From NCBI GenBank assembly GCA_025455865.1, contig JALOLS010000017.1:1-36128 (forward strand): DNA of 36,128 bases, in the 5' to 3' direction. Source of the DNA: Thermoleophilia bacterium. Its GTDB lineage: Bacteria; Actinomycetota; Thermoleophilia; Miltoncostaeales; Miltoncostaeaceae. The translations under genes were made by a program, and so were the position numbers. A model generated the notes under the pieces. That model searched no databases. It was not told the DNA's origin and saw only the letters and a list, made by a program, of their open reading frames with translations. Of this stretch, positions 1-6,809 are shown in pieces; the first letter of the stretch is position 1; the number at the start of each line of letters is the position of its first letter.

Positions 1-4
1 GCGA

Positions 5-388
5 TCAGAAGAACCGCCACGCGGTGCGGCTGGTCCAGAAGCCGTGGCCGGTGACGAGGCTGCGGCAGGTCATCCCGTCGGTGCGGCTCACGCAGCGGAA
101 CTTGCCCGGGACCGTCCAGGTCGAGCCGTAGCCCAGGATCCGCCCGGGGGTGTAGGAGCCCCCGCGGACCTTGTAGGAGCTGCCGTACAGCGACACCGCC
201 GCGACCCAGTTGTCGTTCAGGGTCCGGCAGGAGACGACCTCGTTGGGGGCGTCGTACTTGCACTGGATGTTGCCGCTGGGGGAGCTGAAGGTGTTGGACT
301 GCCAGGCAGCAGCGGTGCCGGCGCCGGCCAGCGCGGCGGCGGCGACGGTGGCCACGGCGGCGGTCTTCAGTGCGGTGGTGAGCGTCAT
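5..388 (-). CDS. Secreted DUF6636-like protein
   Basis: The 127-residue product begins with a signal peptide (about residues 1-28, ending in an Ala-rich stretch before WQS), so it should be exported. The mature part starts with FSSPSGNIQC and ends with GHGFWTSRTAWRFF, the pattern I associate with DUF6636 proteins, whose function is unknown. Four cysteines (about 43, 54, 99, 108) fit two disulfides in an extracellular fold. The ATG at 386-388 is preceded on the minus strand by GAGGGGGA, a good ribosome binding site. The gene is complete at the left edge, its TGA lying at 5-7. No pathway partner is visible; a strong hairpin at 442-479 separates it from the upstream gene remnant, so it is probably monocistronic. 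The family call is from memory of the motif pattern. Confidence 0.8.
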   Translation of the reverse strand: MTLTTALKTAAVATVAAAALAGAGTAAAWQSNTFSSPSGNIQCKYDAPNEVVSCRTLNDNWVAAVSLYGSSYKVRGGSYTPGRILGYGSTWTVPGKFRCVSRTDGMTCRSLVTGHGFWTSRTAWRFF

Positions 389-441
389 GGCGAGATCCCC
401 CTCGGTGCGTGCGGTCGGCTGATGAGGGCAATCTCCTCCCG

Positions 442-479
442 CCCGCCGGGGGGGTGGAGTGGGCCACCCCGGGGGCGGG
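442..479 (-). terminator. Strong GC hairpin downstream of a decayed gene
   Basis: GGGGTGG (451-457) pairs perfectly with CCACCCC (464-470) around a 6-nt loop, and CCCGCC (442-447) pairs with GGCGGG (474-479) outside a symmetrical 3-nt G/G internal mismatch. It lies 25 bp beyond the stop of the 505-645 fragment, which fits a terminator for minus-strand transcription coming from MarR and that fragment. There is no U-tract. Confidence 0.6.
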
Positions 480-504
480 CCTCCGTGCCCACCCCCGCCG
501 GCGT

Positions 505-645
505 TCAGCGTCCGTGCGTGCAGACCGCGGTGACGACCAGCCGCCAGGGGGCGACCGGCGTGCCGGGCGTCCCGGCCTGGGCCATCCAGGCGGTGTCGCC
601 GTCCGGTGCGCTCGCGGTGATCGCGACGCCCTGCGTGCCGCCCAC
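505..645 (-). pseudogene. 3' remnant of a secreted-protein gene
   Basis: Reading the minus strand from a GTG at 645 to a TGA at 505 gives 46 residues whose composition looks like real protein: it contains the block VAITASAPDGDTAWMAQAG and ends in WRLVVTAVCTHGR. A tail of the type Trp-x-aliphatic-x-x-x-Ala-x-Cys is common at the C-terminus of secreted actinobacterial domains. There is no signal peptide, no ribosome binding site, and upstream the frame runs straight into the 3' end of the MarR gene, so the 5' part is missing. I interpret it as the surviving end of a gene truncated when the MarR/ABC locus was joined here. It could instead be a very short expressed ORF. Confidence 0.5.
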
Positions 646-671
646 GCCCGGTGATCGAAAGCCCCGGGGGC

Positions 672-1169
672 TCAGGTCGCGGGCGGCTCCGGGGCGGGGG
701 CCCCGTCGTTCGCGAGCCCGACGATCGCGAGCACCCGGGGATCGGCGTGCTCGGCCAGGCGCCGGGCGATCCCGATCAGCACCGCGGACTCCTCGGGGGT
801 GAGCCCCTCGAGGCCCGGTGGCGGCGCCAGGAACGTGTCGCGCAGGCGGAGCTGCGCCCGGCGCCCCGCCGGCGTGAGGACGAGCTCCTTCACCCGGCGG
901 TCGCTCGCGCTCACCCGGCGGCGGGCATAGCCCTGCTCCTCCAGCCGGTCGGCGATCGCGGTCACGTAGCTCGCGTCGCAGTGGAGCTGGCGGGCGAGCC
1001 CGCGCAGGCTCGGCGGCTCGTCCGGGTGCAGGCGCATCAGTGCGAAGGCGTGCTGCGGCTGGAGCCCGAACTCGGCGGCGGCGGCGACGATGGCGTCACG
1101 GCGCGAGAAGACGACCGCGCCGATCAGCGCCCAGGCCCGGCGGATGGTGATCTCCGGCGCCTCGTCCAT
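672..1169 (-). CDS. MarR-family transcriptional regulator
   Basis: A 165-residue winged-helix regulator. The DNA-binding part runs from about residue 54 (SLRGLARQLHCDASYVTAIADR) into the wing (RRVSASDRRVKELVLTPAGR, about 84-103) with the Asp-Arg-Arg wing motif typical of MarR proteins. Flanking helices would form the dimer interface. It is divergent from a DrrAB-type exporter, and a near-perfect 12-bp inverted repeat lies between them, so it most likely represses the exporter and is released by the exported compound. A TACCAT box ends 6 nt before the ATG, so its mRNA is probably leaderless. The inducing ligand cannot be read from sequence. Confidence 0.93.
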   Translation of the reverse strand: MDEAPEITIRRAWALIGAVVFSRRDAIVAAAAEFGLQPQHAFALMRLHPDEPPSLRGLARQLHCDASYVTAIADRLEEQGYARRRVSASDRRVKELVLTPAGRRAQLRLRDTFLAPPPGLEGLTPEESAVLIGIARRLAEHADPRVLAIVGLANDGAPAPEPPAT

Positions 1170-1175
1170 GGCCGG

Positions 1176-1181
1176 ATGGTA
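1176..1181 (-). promoter_or_regulatory. -10 box of the MarR gene (leaderless)
   Basis: On the minus strand TACCAT is followed by 6 nt and then the ATG at 1169. This spacing would put the transcription start at or next to the start codon. No convincing -35 is visible. Confidence 0.45.
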
Positions 1182-1216
1182 TCGGCCGGGACCGGGTACT
1201 TGCCATTCGTCAATCG

Positions 1217-1243
1217 TTGACTATTGTCCTTGACAATGGTCAA
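1217..1243. promoter_or_regulatory. MarR operator in the divergent control region
   Basis: TTGACTATTGTC (1217-1228) and GACAATGGTCAA (1232-1243) form an inverted repeat matching at 11 of 12 positions around a 3-bp centre. This is AT-rich against a very GC-rich background. A second perfect repeat, GTCAA-TCG-TTGAC, overlaps its left side (1209-1221). It sits 22 bp before the ABC ATPase start and 48 bp before the MarR start, the expected place for an autoregulating MarR repressor. A candidate exporter promoter (TTGCCA 1200-1205, 16 bp, TATTGT 1222-1227) has its -10 inside the operator. Confidence 0.75.
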
Positions 1244-1264
1244 CGGTATGGAGGCGGTACGTCG

Positions 1265-2221
1265 ATGAGCGAGGCCGGGGCGGTCGAGGTGCGCGCGCTG
1301 GTCAAGACGTTCGGCACCGTGCGGGCCCTGGACGGGGTGGACTTCCGCGTCGAGCGGGGGACGGTGCTCGGGCTGCTCGGGCCCAACGGCGCCGGCAAGA
1401 CCACGGCGGTCCACGTGCTCGCGACCATCATCACCCCCGACGCGGGTGAGGCCCGGGTGCTCGGGGTCGACGTGGTGGGCGACCCCGACGCGGTGCGCCG
1501 GAGCATCGGCCTGGCCGGGCAGTACGCCGCCGTGGACGGGACGCTGACCGGCCGCGAGAACCTGCGCCTCGTCGGCCGGCTCACCCACCTTCCGCGGCGC
1601 GCCGCGGTCGCCCGGGCCGACGAGCTGCTCGAGCGCTTCGGGCTCACCGACGCGGCCGACCGCATGGCGCGGACCTACTCCGGCGGCATGCGCCGCCGCC
1701 TGGACCTCGCCGCCGCCCTCGTCCACCGCCCGCCGGTGGTGTTCCTGGACGAGCCCACCACCGGCCTCGACCCCTCCAGCCGGAACGACCTGTGGGACAC
1801 GGTGCGCGACCTGGTGCGCGACGGGACCACCGTGCTGCTGACCACGCAGTACCTGGAGGAGGCCGATCAGCTCGCCGACCGCATCGTGGTCATCGACCAC
1901 GGCCGGGTGGTCGCCGAGGGCACCCAGGCCGAGCTCAAGTCGCGCATCGGCACGACGGTGATCGAGCTCAGGATGGCCGACGTCGCGTGCGCGGGGGGCG
2001 CCCGTGAGGTGCTGGAGGCCGCCGGCCTCGGCCCGGTCACCGGCGAGGGCGATGCGCTGCGCCTGAGCGCCCCCGACGGCGGTCGCGCCCTGCTGCAGGC
2101 GATGCGGGCGCTGGACGCCCGCGGGCTGGAGCCCGCGAGCGCCGCGGTGCACGAGCCGTCCCTGGACGATGTGTTCCTCGCCCTGACCACGCCGGGCGAG
2201 CCCGGGGCGGTGCCGGCATGA
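1265..2221 (+). CDS. DrrA-type drug-export ABC ATPase
   Basis: A 318-residue ATP-binding subunit of an ABC-2 exporter. Visible motifs are Walker A GPNGAGKTT (39-47), Q-loop near GLAGQY, signature YSGGM (138-142), Walker B with VVFLDEPTTGLD (158-169) and LLTTQYLEEADQLADR, in which the usual switch His is Gln, as is common in the daunorubicin-resistance DrrA group. The start is ATG 1265, with GGAGG at 1250-1254; a longer frame beginning with TTG at 1217 would run through the MarR operator and has no ribosome binding site. Its stop overlaps the permease start as ATGA, so the two are translationally coupled. Substrate unknown; likely a hydrophobic toxic compound sensed by the divergent MarR protein. 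Confidence 0.94.
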   Translation: MSEAGAVEVRALVKTFGTVRALDGVDFRVERGTVLGLLGPNGAGKTTAVHVLATIITPDAGEARVLGVDVVGDPDAVRRSIGLAGQYAAVDGTLTGRENLRLVGRLTHLPRRAAVARADELLERFGLTDAADRMARTYSGGMRRRLDLAAALVHRPPVVFLDEPTTGLDPSSRNDLWDTVRDLVRDGTTVLLTTQYLEEADQLADRIVVIDHGRVVAEGTQAELKSRIGTTVIELRMADVACAGGAREVLEAAGLGPVTGEGDALRLSAPDGGRALLQAMRALDARGLEPASAAVHEPSLDDVFLALTTPGEPGAVPA

Positions 2222-3036
2222 CCACCCTCGGCCCGCCCGACTCCAGCGCGCCGCGCGGGGCGGCCTCCCGGGTCGCCTGGGCCTTCCGGGACGGGATGGC
2301 GATGACCGGGCGCAACCTGATCACGCTGCGGCGCACCCCGCAGCTCCTGGTCTTCGCGACGATCCAGCCGCTGCTGTTCGTCCTGATGTTCCGCTACGTG
2401 TTCGGCGGCTCCATCCAGGTGCCGGGCTTCGACTACGTGAACTACCTGATGCCCGGGATCTTCGCGCAGGTCGTGGCCTTCGGCGCCGTGCAGACCGGGG
2501 TCGGGCTGGCCGAGGACCAGCGCACCGGGTTCATCCAGCGCCTGCGGTCGCTGCCCATGTCCCGGTCGGCCGTGCTGGCGGGCCGCACCACCGCCGACCT
2601 CGCCCGCAACCTGTTCGTGGTCGCCCTCATGGTGGGCGTGGGCTTCGCGGTCGGCTTCTCGGTGCAGACCAACGCGGCGAAGTTCGGGCTGGCGCTGGTG
2701 GTGCTGCTCGCGTTCGGCTTCGCGTTCAGCTGGGTGTTCGCGTTCATCGGCCTCTCGGTGCCGAACGCCGAGAGCGCCCAGGCGGCGAGCTTCCCGATCA
2801 TCCTGGTGATGGTGTTCGTGTCCAGCGCGTTCGTGCTGACCGAGAACATGCCGTCGTGGCTCCAGCCGTTCGCCGAGCACCAGCCGGTGACCGCCACGGT
2901 CGGCGCCGTCCGGGCGCTGAGCCAGGGCGGCCCCTGGGTGGCCGACACGCTGGCCTCGCTGGCCTGGACGGCCGCGATCCTCGCGGTCTTCGTGCCCCTC
3001 GCGGTCTGGCGCTACCGCCGGAGCCAGACGGGCTGA
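2218..3036 (+). CDS. DrrB-type ABC-2 permease
   Basis: A 272-residue integral membrane subunit partnering the ATPase encoded just upstream. After a cytoplasmic N-terminus with the coupling-helix region (MAMTGRNLITLRRTPQLL, about 24-41) come about six hydrophobic segments, the last near residues 245-262, followed by a basic tail (WRYRRSQTG). The central YLMPGIFAQ block is typical of DrrB/ABC-2 permeases. Its ATG overlaps the ATPase stop by 4 nt, implying equal synthesis of the two subunits. A perfect hairpin follows the stop. The pair probably assembles as a two-plus-two exporter in the plasma membrane. Confidence 0.92.
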   Translation: MTTLGPPDSSAPRGAASRVAWAFRDGMAMTGRNLITLRRTPQLLVFATIQPLLFVLMFRYVFGGSIQVPGFDYVNYLMPGIFAQVVAFGAVQTGVGLAEDQRTGFIQRLRSLPMSRSAVLAGRTTADLARNLFVVALMVGVGFAVGFSVQTNAAKFGLALVVLLAFGFAFSWVFAFIGLSVPNAESAQAASFPIILVMVFVSSAFVLTENMPSWLQPFAEHQPVTATVGAVRALSQGGPWVADTLASLAWTAAILAVFVPLAVWRYRRSQTG

Positions 3037-3062
3037 GCGCCGCGGCTACCGCAGCGCGGCGC
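3037..3062. terminator. Bidirectional terminator between convergent genes
   Basis: GCGCCGCG (3037-3044) and CGCGGCGC (3055-3062) form a perfect 8-bp stem with a 10-nt loop directly after the permease stop codon and overlapping the last codons of the convergent serine hydrolase gene. It can serve both strands. No U-tract. Confidence 0.6.
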
Positions 3063-4167
3063 AGACCCCCAGCTCGTACACGCGGCGAAGCTCGGGCATG
3101 AGCGGCGTCCTCTGCAGCTGCTGGTTCACCGACACGGTCACCGAGCGGCGCCCGTCGCGGCTGGCCGCGGCGAACTGGGTGTAGCCGGGGGTGTTGCCGG
3201 TGTGGCCGTACACGACGCCGCAGCGGGTCGTGTAGCGGAACAGGCCCAGGCCCGCGTCGTTCCGTCCGGGGCCCGTCGGCTCGCTCGATCCCGGCCGCCA
3301 GGCCGCCTGCGCCCGCCGGATGGCCGGGCCGAACAGCCGCCCGCCCACGTACGCGCGGAAGAAGGCGCCCATCTCGGCCGGGGTGGAGACGACCCCGCCC
3401 GAGGCGTAGGCGAGGGTGGGGTTGAGCAGGGTGGTCACGTCCTCGGGGGCGCCGTCGTCGCCGCGCGCGTAGCCGCGGATGGCCGGGGGCGGGAGGGCGG
3501 TGGTCGACGGGAGCGAGGTGCGCGTGAGCCCCAGGGGCCGGGCGACCAGGGTGCGCAGCGCCCGGTCGTAGTCGGTGCCGGTCACCTCGGCGGCCATGAG
3601 CCCGACGACCGCGTTGTCGGTGTTGGAGTAGCGGTAGCGCGAGCCGGGGGTGAACTGCGGGTCCTGATCGGCCACGAAGCCGAGGAGCCGCTCCGGAGGC
3701 GCGCTCCGCCCCGGGTCGGCGCCCACGAAGGCCCGGAAGCCCTCGCTCTGGCTGAAGTCGGGCAGGCCGCTGGTGTGCTGCAGCAGCTGGGTCAGCGTGA
3801 TCCGGTGCCACGACGCCGGCAGGTCCGGGAGCACCTCGCCGATCGTCGAGTCCAGGCGCAGGCGCCCCTGCTGCACCAGGCGGAGGGCCACCCCGCCGCT
3901 GAAGGCCTTGGCGACGCTCGCCACCCGCATCCGGTCGCCCTGCCGTGGCCGCGCCCCGGTGCGGGTGTTCCCGACCCCGGCGGTCAGCACGCGCGTGCCG
4001 GCCGGCGTGCGCACCACCGCGATCGCCCCCGGAGGCCCGGCGTCGCGGGCCACCAGGCGGTCCAGGCCGCGCTGGAGGTCCTGGGCGGGGGTCGCGGCCG
4101 CCAGCGCGGGGACCGTGAGCGCGGCCAGGGTGGCGACCGCGGCGGCGGTGACGGACGGCTTCGGCAT
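3046..4167 (-). CDS. Secreted serine hydrolase (beta-lactamase / DD-peptidase fold)
   Basis: A 373-residue exported enzyme of the class C beta-lactamase/DD-carboxypeptidase superfamily. An N-terminal signal peptide (about 1-25) precedes the catalytic SxxK motif S84-V-A-K87, the YxN motif Y180-S-N and the HxG motif near residue 322 (GHTGNTPGY), which replaces the KTG box as usual in this esterase/peptidase group. The ATG at 4165-4167 is preceded by AAGGAG; longer readings of the frame are Arg/Pro-rich and lack a signal peptide. A -10-like TAGAGT lies at 4202-4207 on the same strand. Real substrate (beta-lactam, peptide or ester) cannot be decided. It is not obviously linked to the neighbouring exporter. 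Confidence 0.93.
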   Translation of the reverse strand: MPKPSVTAAAVATLAALTVPALAAATPAQDLQRGLDRLVARDAGPPGAIAVVRTPAGTRVLTAGVGNTRTGARPRQGDRMRVASVAKAFSGGVALRLVQQGRLRLDSTIGEVLPDLPASWHRITLTQLLQHTSGLPDFSQSEGFRAFVGADPGRSAPPERLLGFVADQDPQFTPGSRYRYSNTDNAVVGLMAAEVTGTDYDRALRTLVARPLGLTRTSLPSTTALPPPAIRGYARGDDGAPEDVTTLLNPTLAYASGGVVSTPAEMGAFFRAYVGGRLFGPAIRRAQAAWRPGSSEPTGPGRNDAGLGLFRYTTRCGVVYGHTGNTPGYTQFAAASRDGRRSVTVSVNQQLQRTPLMPELRRVYELGVCAALR

Positions 4168-4201
4168 GGCGGCGAGCTCCTTGCGGGTCGAGGGGCGCGA
4201 G

Positions 4202-4207
4202 ACTCTA
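4202..4207 (-). promoter_or_regulatory. Candidate -10 box for the serine hydrolase gene
   Basis: TAGAGT on the minus strand, 34 nt before the ATG at 4167, in the only non-coding gap (4168-4255). No clear -35. This gene has a leader with an AAGGAG ribosome binding site, unlike the leaderless genes elsewhere in the window. Confidence 0.35.
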
Positions 4208-4255
4208 TCCACGCCCCCGGAGCCCGACGAGCGCCCGGGTTCCGCCCGCCGGCCG

Positions 4256-4675
4256 TCAGGCCTTGAGCACCTCGGCCAGGGCCGGGGACGCGCCCCGGGG
4301 GGCCGTGCCCGGGGCGAGGTCGATCCCGTGGCGGGCGAGGAACCGCGCGGCCTCGCCGTCGGGCGGCTCACCGGCCCGCAGGACCGGGCGCAGCGTCAGC
4401 CCCAGATCGGCGCACCGGCGGCGGGCGAGCAGGGTGGTGCCGGCGACCAGCAGCCAGCAGACCGGCCGCGGGCCGTGGTCGTCGAACTCCAGGCGGAACT
4501 CGCCGGCCCCGCGCCCCGAGGCGGCCGCCACCGCCCGCTCCAGGGCGGCCTCCACCTCGGCCCAGCGCCCGTCCCGGTCATCCGCGCAGACGCGGTCGGC
4601 GCAGCCCCGGGCGCAGCATGCCGCCGGCCGTACCCGGATGCCGGTGACCACCGCCGCGTCGCCACTGCCGTCCAT
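4256..4675 (-). CDS. Conserved-looking protein of unknown function
   Basis: I do not recognise this 139-residue protein. It looks genuinely coding: balanced composition, an N-terminal cluster of four cysteines within about 20 residues (AACCARGCADRVC, about 14-26) that could bind a metal, a helical segment (WAEVEAALERAVAAA), and a short beta-rich centre (EFRLEFDDHGPRPVCWLLVAG). There is no signal peptide or membrane segment, so it should be cytoplasmic. The ATG at 4675 is chosen because GGGGGA precedes it; an upstream extension to 4801 is Arg/Pro-rich and crosses a likely promoter (TAGGGT at 4713-4718). Confidence 0.6.
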   Translation of the reverse strand: MDGSGDAAVVTGIRVRPAACCARGCADRVCADDRDGRWAEVEAALERAVAAASGRGAGEFRLEFDDHGPRPVCWLLVAGTTLLARRRCADLGLTLRPVLRAGEPPDGEAARFLARHGIDLAPGTAPRGASPALAEVLKA

Positions 4676-4712
4676 CGCCGATCCCCCACGGTTCCGCCGG
4701 ATTCCGGATCCG

Positions 4713-4718
4713 ACCCTA
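4713..4718 (-). promoter_or_regulatory. Candidate -10 box for the 4256-4675 gene
   Basis: TAGGGT on the minus strand, 37 nt before the ATG at 4675, in the 113-bp gap after the NTF2-like gene. The same hexamer serves as the -10 of the permease gene at 9734. Confidence 0.35.
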
Positions 4719-4788
4719 CGCGGGGCTCCAGGGCTCGTCATCCGGAGGACCCACATCGCTCGTGCGGGAAACCCGTACCCCGGTCGGC

Positions 4789-5229
4789 TCAGTCGCGGCA
4801 CCCCGCCCGGAGCCGGTCGATCTGGCCCATGAGCCCCCCGCCGGGCGGATTGCGCACGTCGAGCGAGACCACGAGGCCGTCCCGGGCGCGGGCGGTGAAG
4901 GGCTCCGGCGGGAGCGCGATGCGGCAGCCGCTCGCCGGCAGGTCGATCCCGGCCGCCGGGATGACCAGCCGCCCGGTGTGGCGGGCCCGCACGTTGAACA
5001 CCCCGTCGGCCTCATCGCCCCGGTCCCGCAGCCCGGTGATGCCGTGATCGAGGTCCGAGAACGCCGCGAGGAGGCCCGCGTAGGCCGCGAGCCACGCGTC
5101 GGGCCCGAGCGGCTCGGGGTGGACGCGGCTGGTGTGGGCGAAGTCCTCCGCGAGCAGGTGCCGCCCGCCCGCCACGTCGGCGCCGTCGATGCGGCGAAAG
5201 AGCGTGATGACGAGGTCGGCGGCGGTCAT
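4789..5229 (-). CDS. NTF2/SnoaL-like protein, last gene of the oxidase operon
   Basis: A 146-residue cytoplasmic protein with the size and layout of the NTF2-like/SnoaL fold: an N-terminal helix pair (TAADLVITLFRRIDGADVAGGRHLLAEDFAHTSR), a helix around LGPDAWLAAYAGLLAAFSDLDH, then alternating strands (VFNVRARHTGRLVI, CRIALPPEPFTARARDGLVVSLDV). Members act as polyketide cyclases, isomerases, hydrolases or binding proteins; specific catalytic residues cannot be assigned here. Its ATG overlaps the MFS stop as ATGA, so it is translated with the upstream oxidase, ATP-grasp and exporter genes and probably handles the same small molecule. A longer reading of the frame up to 5727 is the antisense-free shadow of the MFS gene and was not used. 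Confidence 0.75.
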   Translation of the reverse strand: MTAADLVITLFRRIDGADVAGGRHLLAEDFAHTSRVHPEPLGPDAWLAAYAGLLAAFSDLDHGITGLRDRGDEADGVFNVRARHTGRLVIPAAGIDLPASGCRIALPPEPFTARARDGLVVSLDVRNPPGGGLMGQIDRLRAGCRD

Positions 5230-6809
5230 GCGGGGGCCTCCTGGGGACGGGGGACGGCGTCGGCGCGGGGCAGGCGCCGCGTGAGCGCCGCCCCGGCCAG
5301 GGCGAGCGCGGCGGCCAGGGCGAGCGCCCAGCGGGCGCCGGACAGCAGGCGGTCGTCGACCGCCGTGACGAGTGGCGCGGTGGCCGGGTCGTCCCGCAGG
5401 GCGGCCAGCGTGTCCTGGCGGCGGCCCGAGGAGTCGGCGCCGGGGCCGGTCGAGAAGTGCAGGGCCTGCTCGACCACCTGCCGCTGGGCGGGGTCGAGGT
5501 CGTAGCGGTCCAGCAGCCCGTCGCCGCCGCCGCTCGACACGGTGACCAGCAGGCCGACCATGAGCGCGGTCGCCATCGCGCCGGCGGCCAGCCGCAGGGT
5601 CGACGCCACCCCGCCCGAGAGCGAGGCGAGGTCGGCGGGGACGTCGGCGAACGTGAGGTTGGTGAGCGCCGAGAACGACGCGCCGTAGGCCGCCCCGTAG
5701 GGCACGAGCACCGGGACCAGGGGCCACGGCGATCCGGTCGCCCCGAGCAGCGGGATCGTCGCGGCGAGCAGGATCGGCTGGGCCGCGAGGCCCCAGGTCG
5801 CCACCCGCCGCCGCCCGAGCCGGTCGATGACCGGGCTCGCCCCCAGGCCCCCGACGAGCATCCCGGTGCCGAGCGCCATCAGGGTGAGGCCCGCCTCCAG
5901 CGCGCTCCCGCCGAGGACGAACTGCACGACGATCGGGAGGGTGAGCAGCACGCCGTAGAGCGCCATGCTCATCAGCGCGCTGGCCGCGACGGCCGTGCGG
6001 AAGCTGCGCACGCCGGCCAGGCGCGCGTCGACCAGCACCGGGGCGCCCCGGCGGGTGCGGCGCGCCTCGACCGGGCCGAAGGCGGCGAGGGCGGCCACCC
6101 CGAGCAGGAGCATCACGGCGATCGCGGGCGTGGTCCAGCCCCGGCCCGGGCCCTCCTGCAGCCCGAACACCACGCCGCCGATGCCCAGCCCGGCGAGCGC
6201 GGCCCCGGGCCAGTCGATGCCCCCCCGCGCGCCCCGCGACTCGGGCAGCAGGCGCGTGACGCCGGCGGCCGCGGCCAGGCAGAGGGGGATGTTCACGAAG
6301 AAGGCGACCCGCCAGGACGCGGCGTCGGCGAGCAGGCCGCCGAGGAACGGCCCGATCGCCACCCCCGAGCCGGACACCGTCGCCCAGAGCGAGAACACCA
6401 CCGTGCGCTCCCGGCCCGCCGGGAACATGCTGTTGAGCATCCCGACCGTGGCCGGGGCGATGGTCGCGAGCACCAGGCCCTGGATCGCGCGGCCGGCGAG
6501 CAGCGTGGGCATGCCCGTCGCCAGTCCGGTCAGCAGGCTGCCGGCCGCGAACACCACCAGGGCGCTCGCGCAGGTGCGCCGACGGCCCCAGGCGTCGGCC
6601 AGCCGCCCCATCGGGACGAAGGCCACGGCCGCCACGACCGTGAACACGGTGATGGTCAGCGAGGCCTCGTCGACCCCCACGCCCAGGTCGCGCACGATGT
6701 CCGGGAGCACCACCGCGGTGATGGTCTGGTCCATCACCACCACCAGCATCCCCAGGAGCAGGAACGCGACCCCGGGCCCGCGGCCGCGCCCCCGCCCCGG
6801 GTCAGTCAT
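5226..6809 (-). CDS. MFS drug/metabolite exporter, DHA2 (EmrB/QacA) type
   Basis: A 527-residue membrane transporter with about 14 hydrophobic segments, the topology of the DHA2 family of proton-driven exporters. The first helix holds LLLGMLVVVMDQTITAVVLPDI, the family's typical TM1 with a membrane Asp, and the TM2-3 loop has the MFS motif A (GRLADAWGRRRT, about 68-79). The extended C-terminal periplasmic loop and last helix pair are also typical. Its ATG lies inside the last codons of the ATP-grasp gene (overlap ATGACTGA) and its stop overlaps the NTF2-like start. In this operon it most likely exports the product, or an intermediate, of the oxidase and ligase. Confidence 0.9.
   Translation of the reverse strand: MTDPGRGRGRGPGVAFLLLGMLVVVMDQTITAVVLPDIVRDLGVGVDEASLTITVFTVVAAVAFVPMGRLADAWGRRRTCASALVVFAAGSLLTGLATGMPTLLAGRAIQGLVLATIAPATVGMLNSMFPAGRERTVVFSLWATVSGSGVAIGPFLGGLLADAASWRVAFFVNIPLCLAAAAGVTRLLPESRGARGGIDWPGAALAGLGIGGVVFGLQEGPGRGWTTPAIAVMLLLGVAALAAFGPVEARRTRRGAPVLVDARLAGVRSFRTAVAASALMSMALYGVLLTLPIVVQFVLGGSALEAGLTLMALGTGMLVGGLGASPVIDRLGRRRVATWGLAAQPILLAATIPLLGATGSPWPLVPVLVPYGAAYGASFSALTNLTFADVPADLASLSGGVASTLRLAAGAMATALMVGLLVTVSSGGGDGLLDRYDLDPAQRQVVEQALHFSTGPGADSSGRRQDTLAALRDDPATAPLVTAVDDRLLSGARWALALAAALALAGAALTRRLPRADAVPRPQEAPA

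Noticed and set aside
1217-1264. TTG start that would lengthen the ABC ATPase by 16 residues
   Set aside because: It would put the coding start on the MarR operator and has no ribosome binding site; ATG 1265 has GGAGG.
5230-5727. Upstream extension of the NTF2-like frame to 312 codons
   Set aside because: The extension is out of frame with, and inside, the MFS gene; ATGA overlap at 5226-5229 marks the real start.
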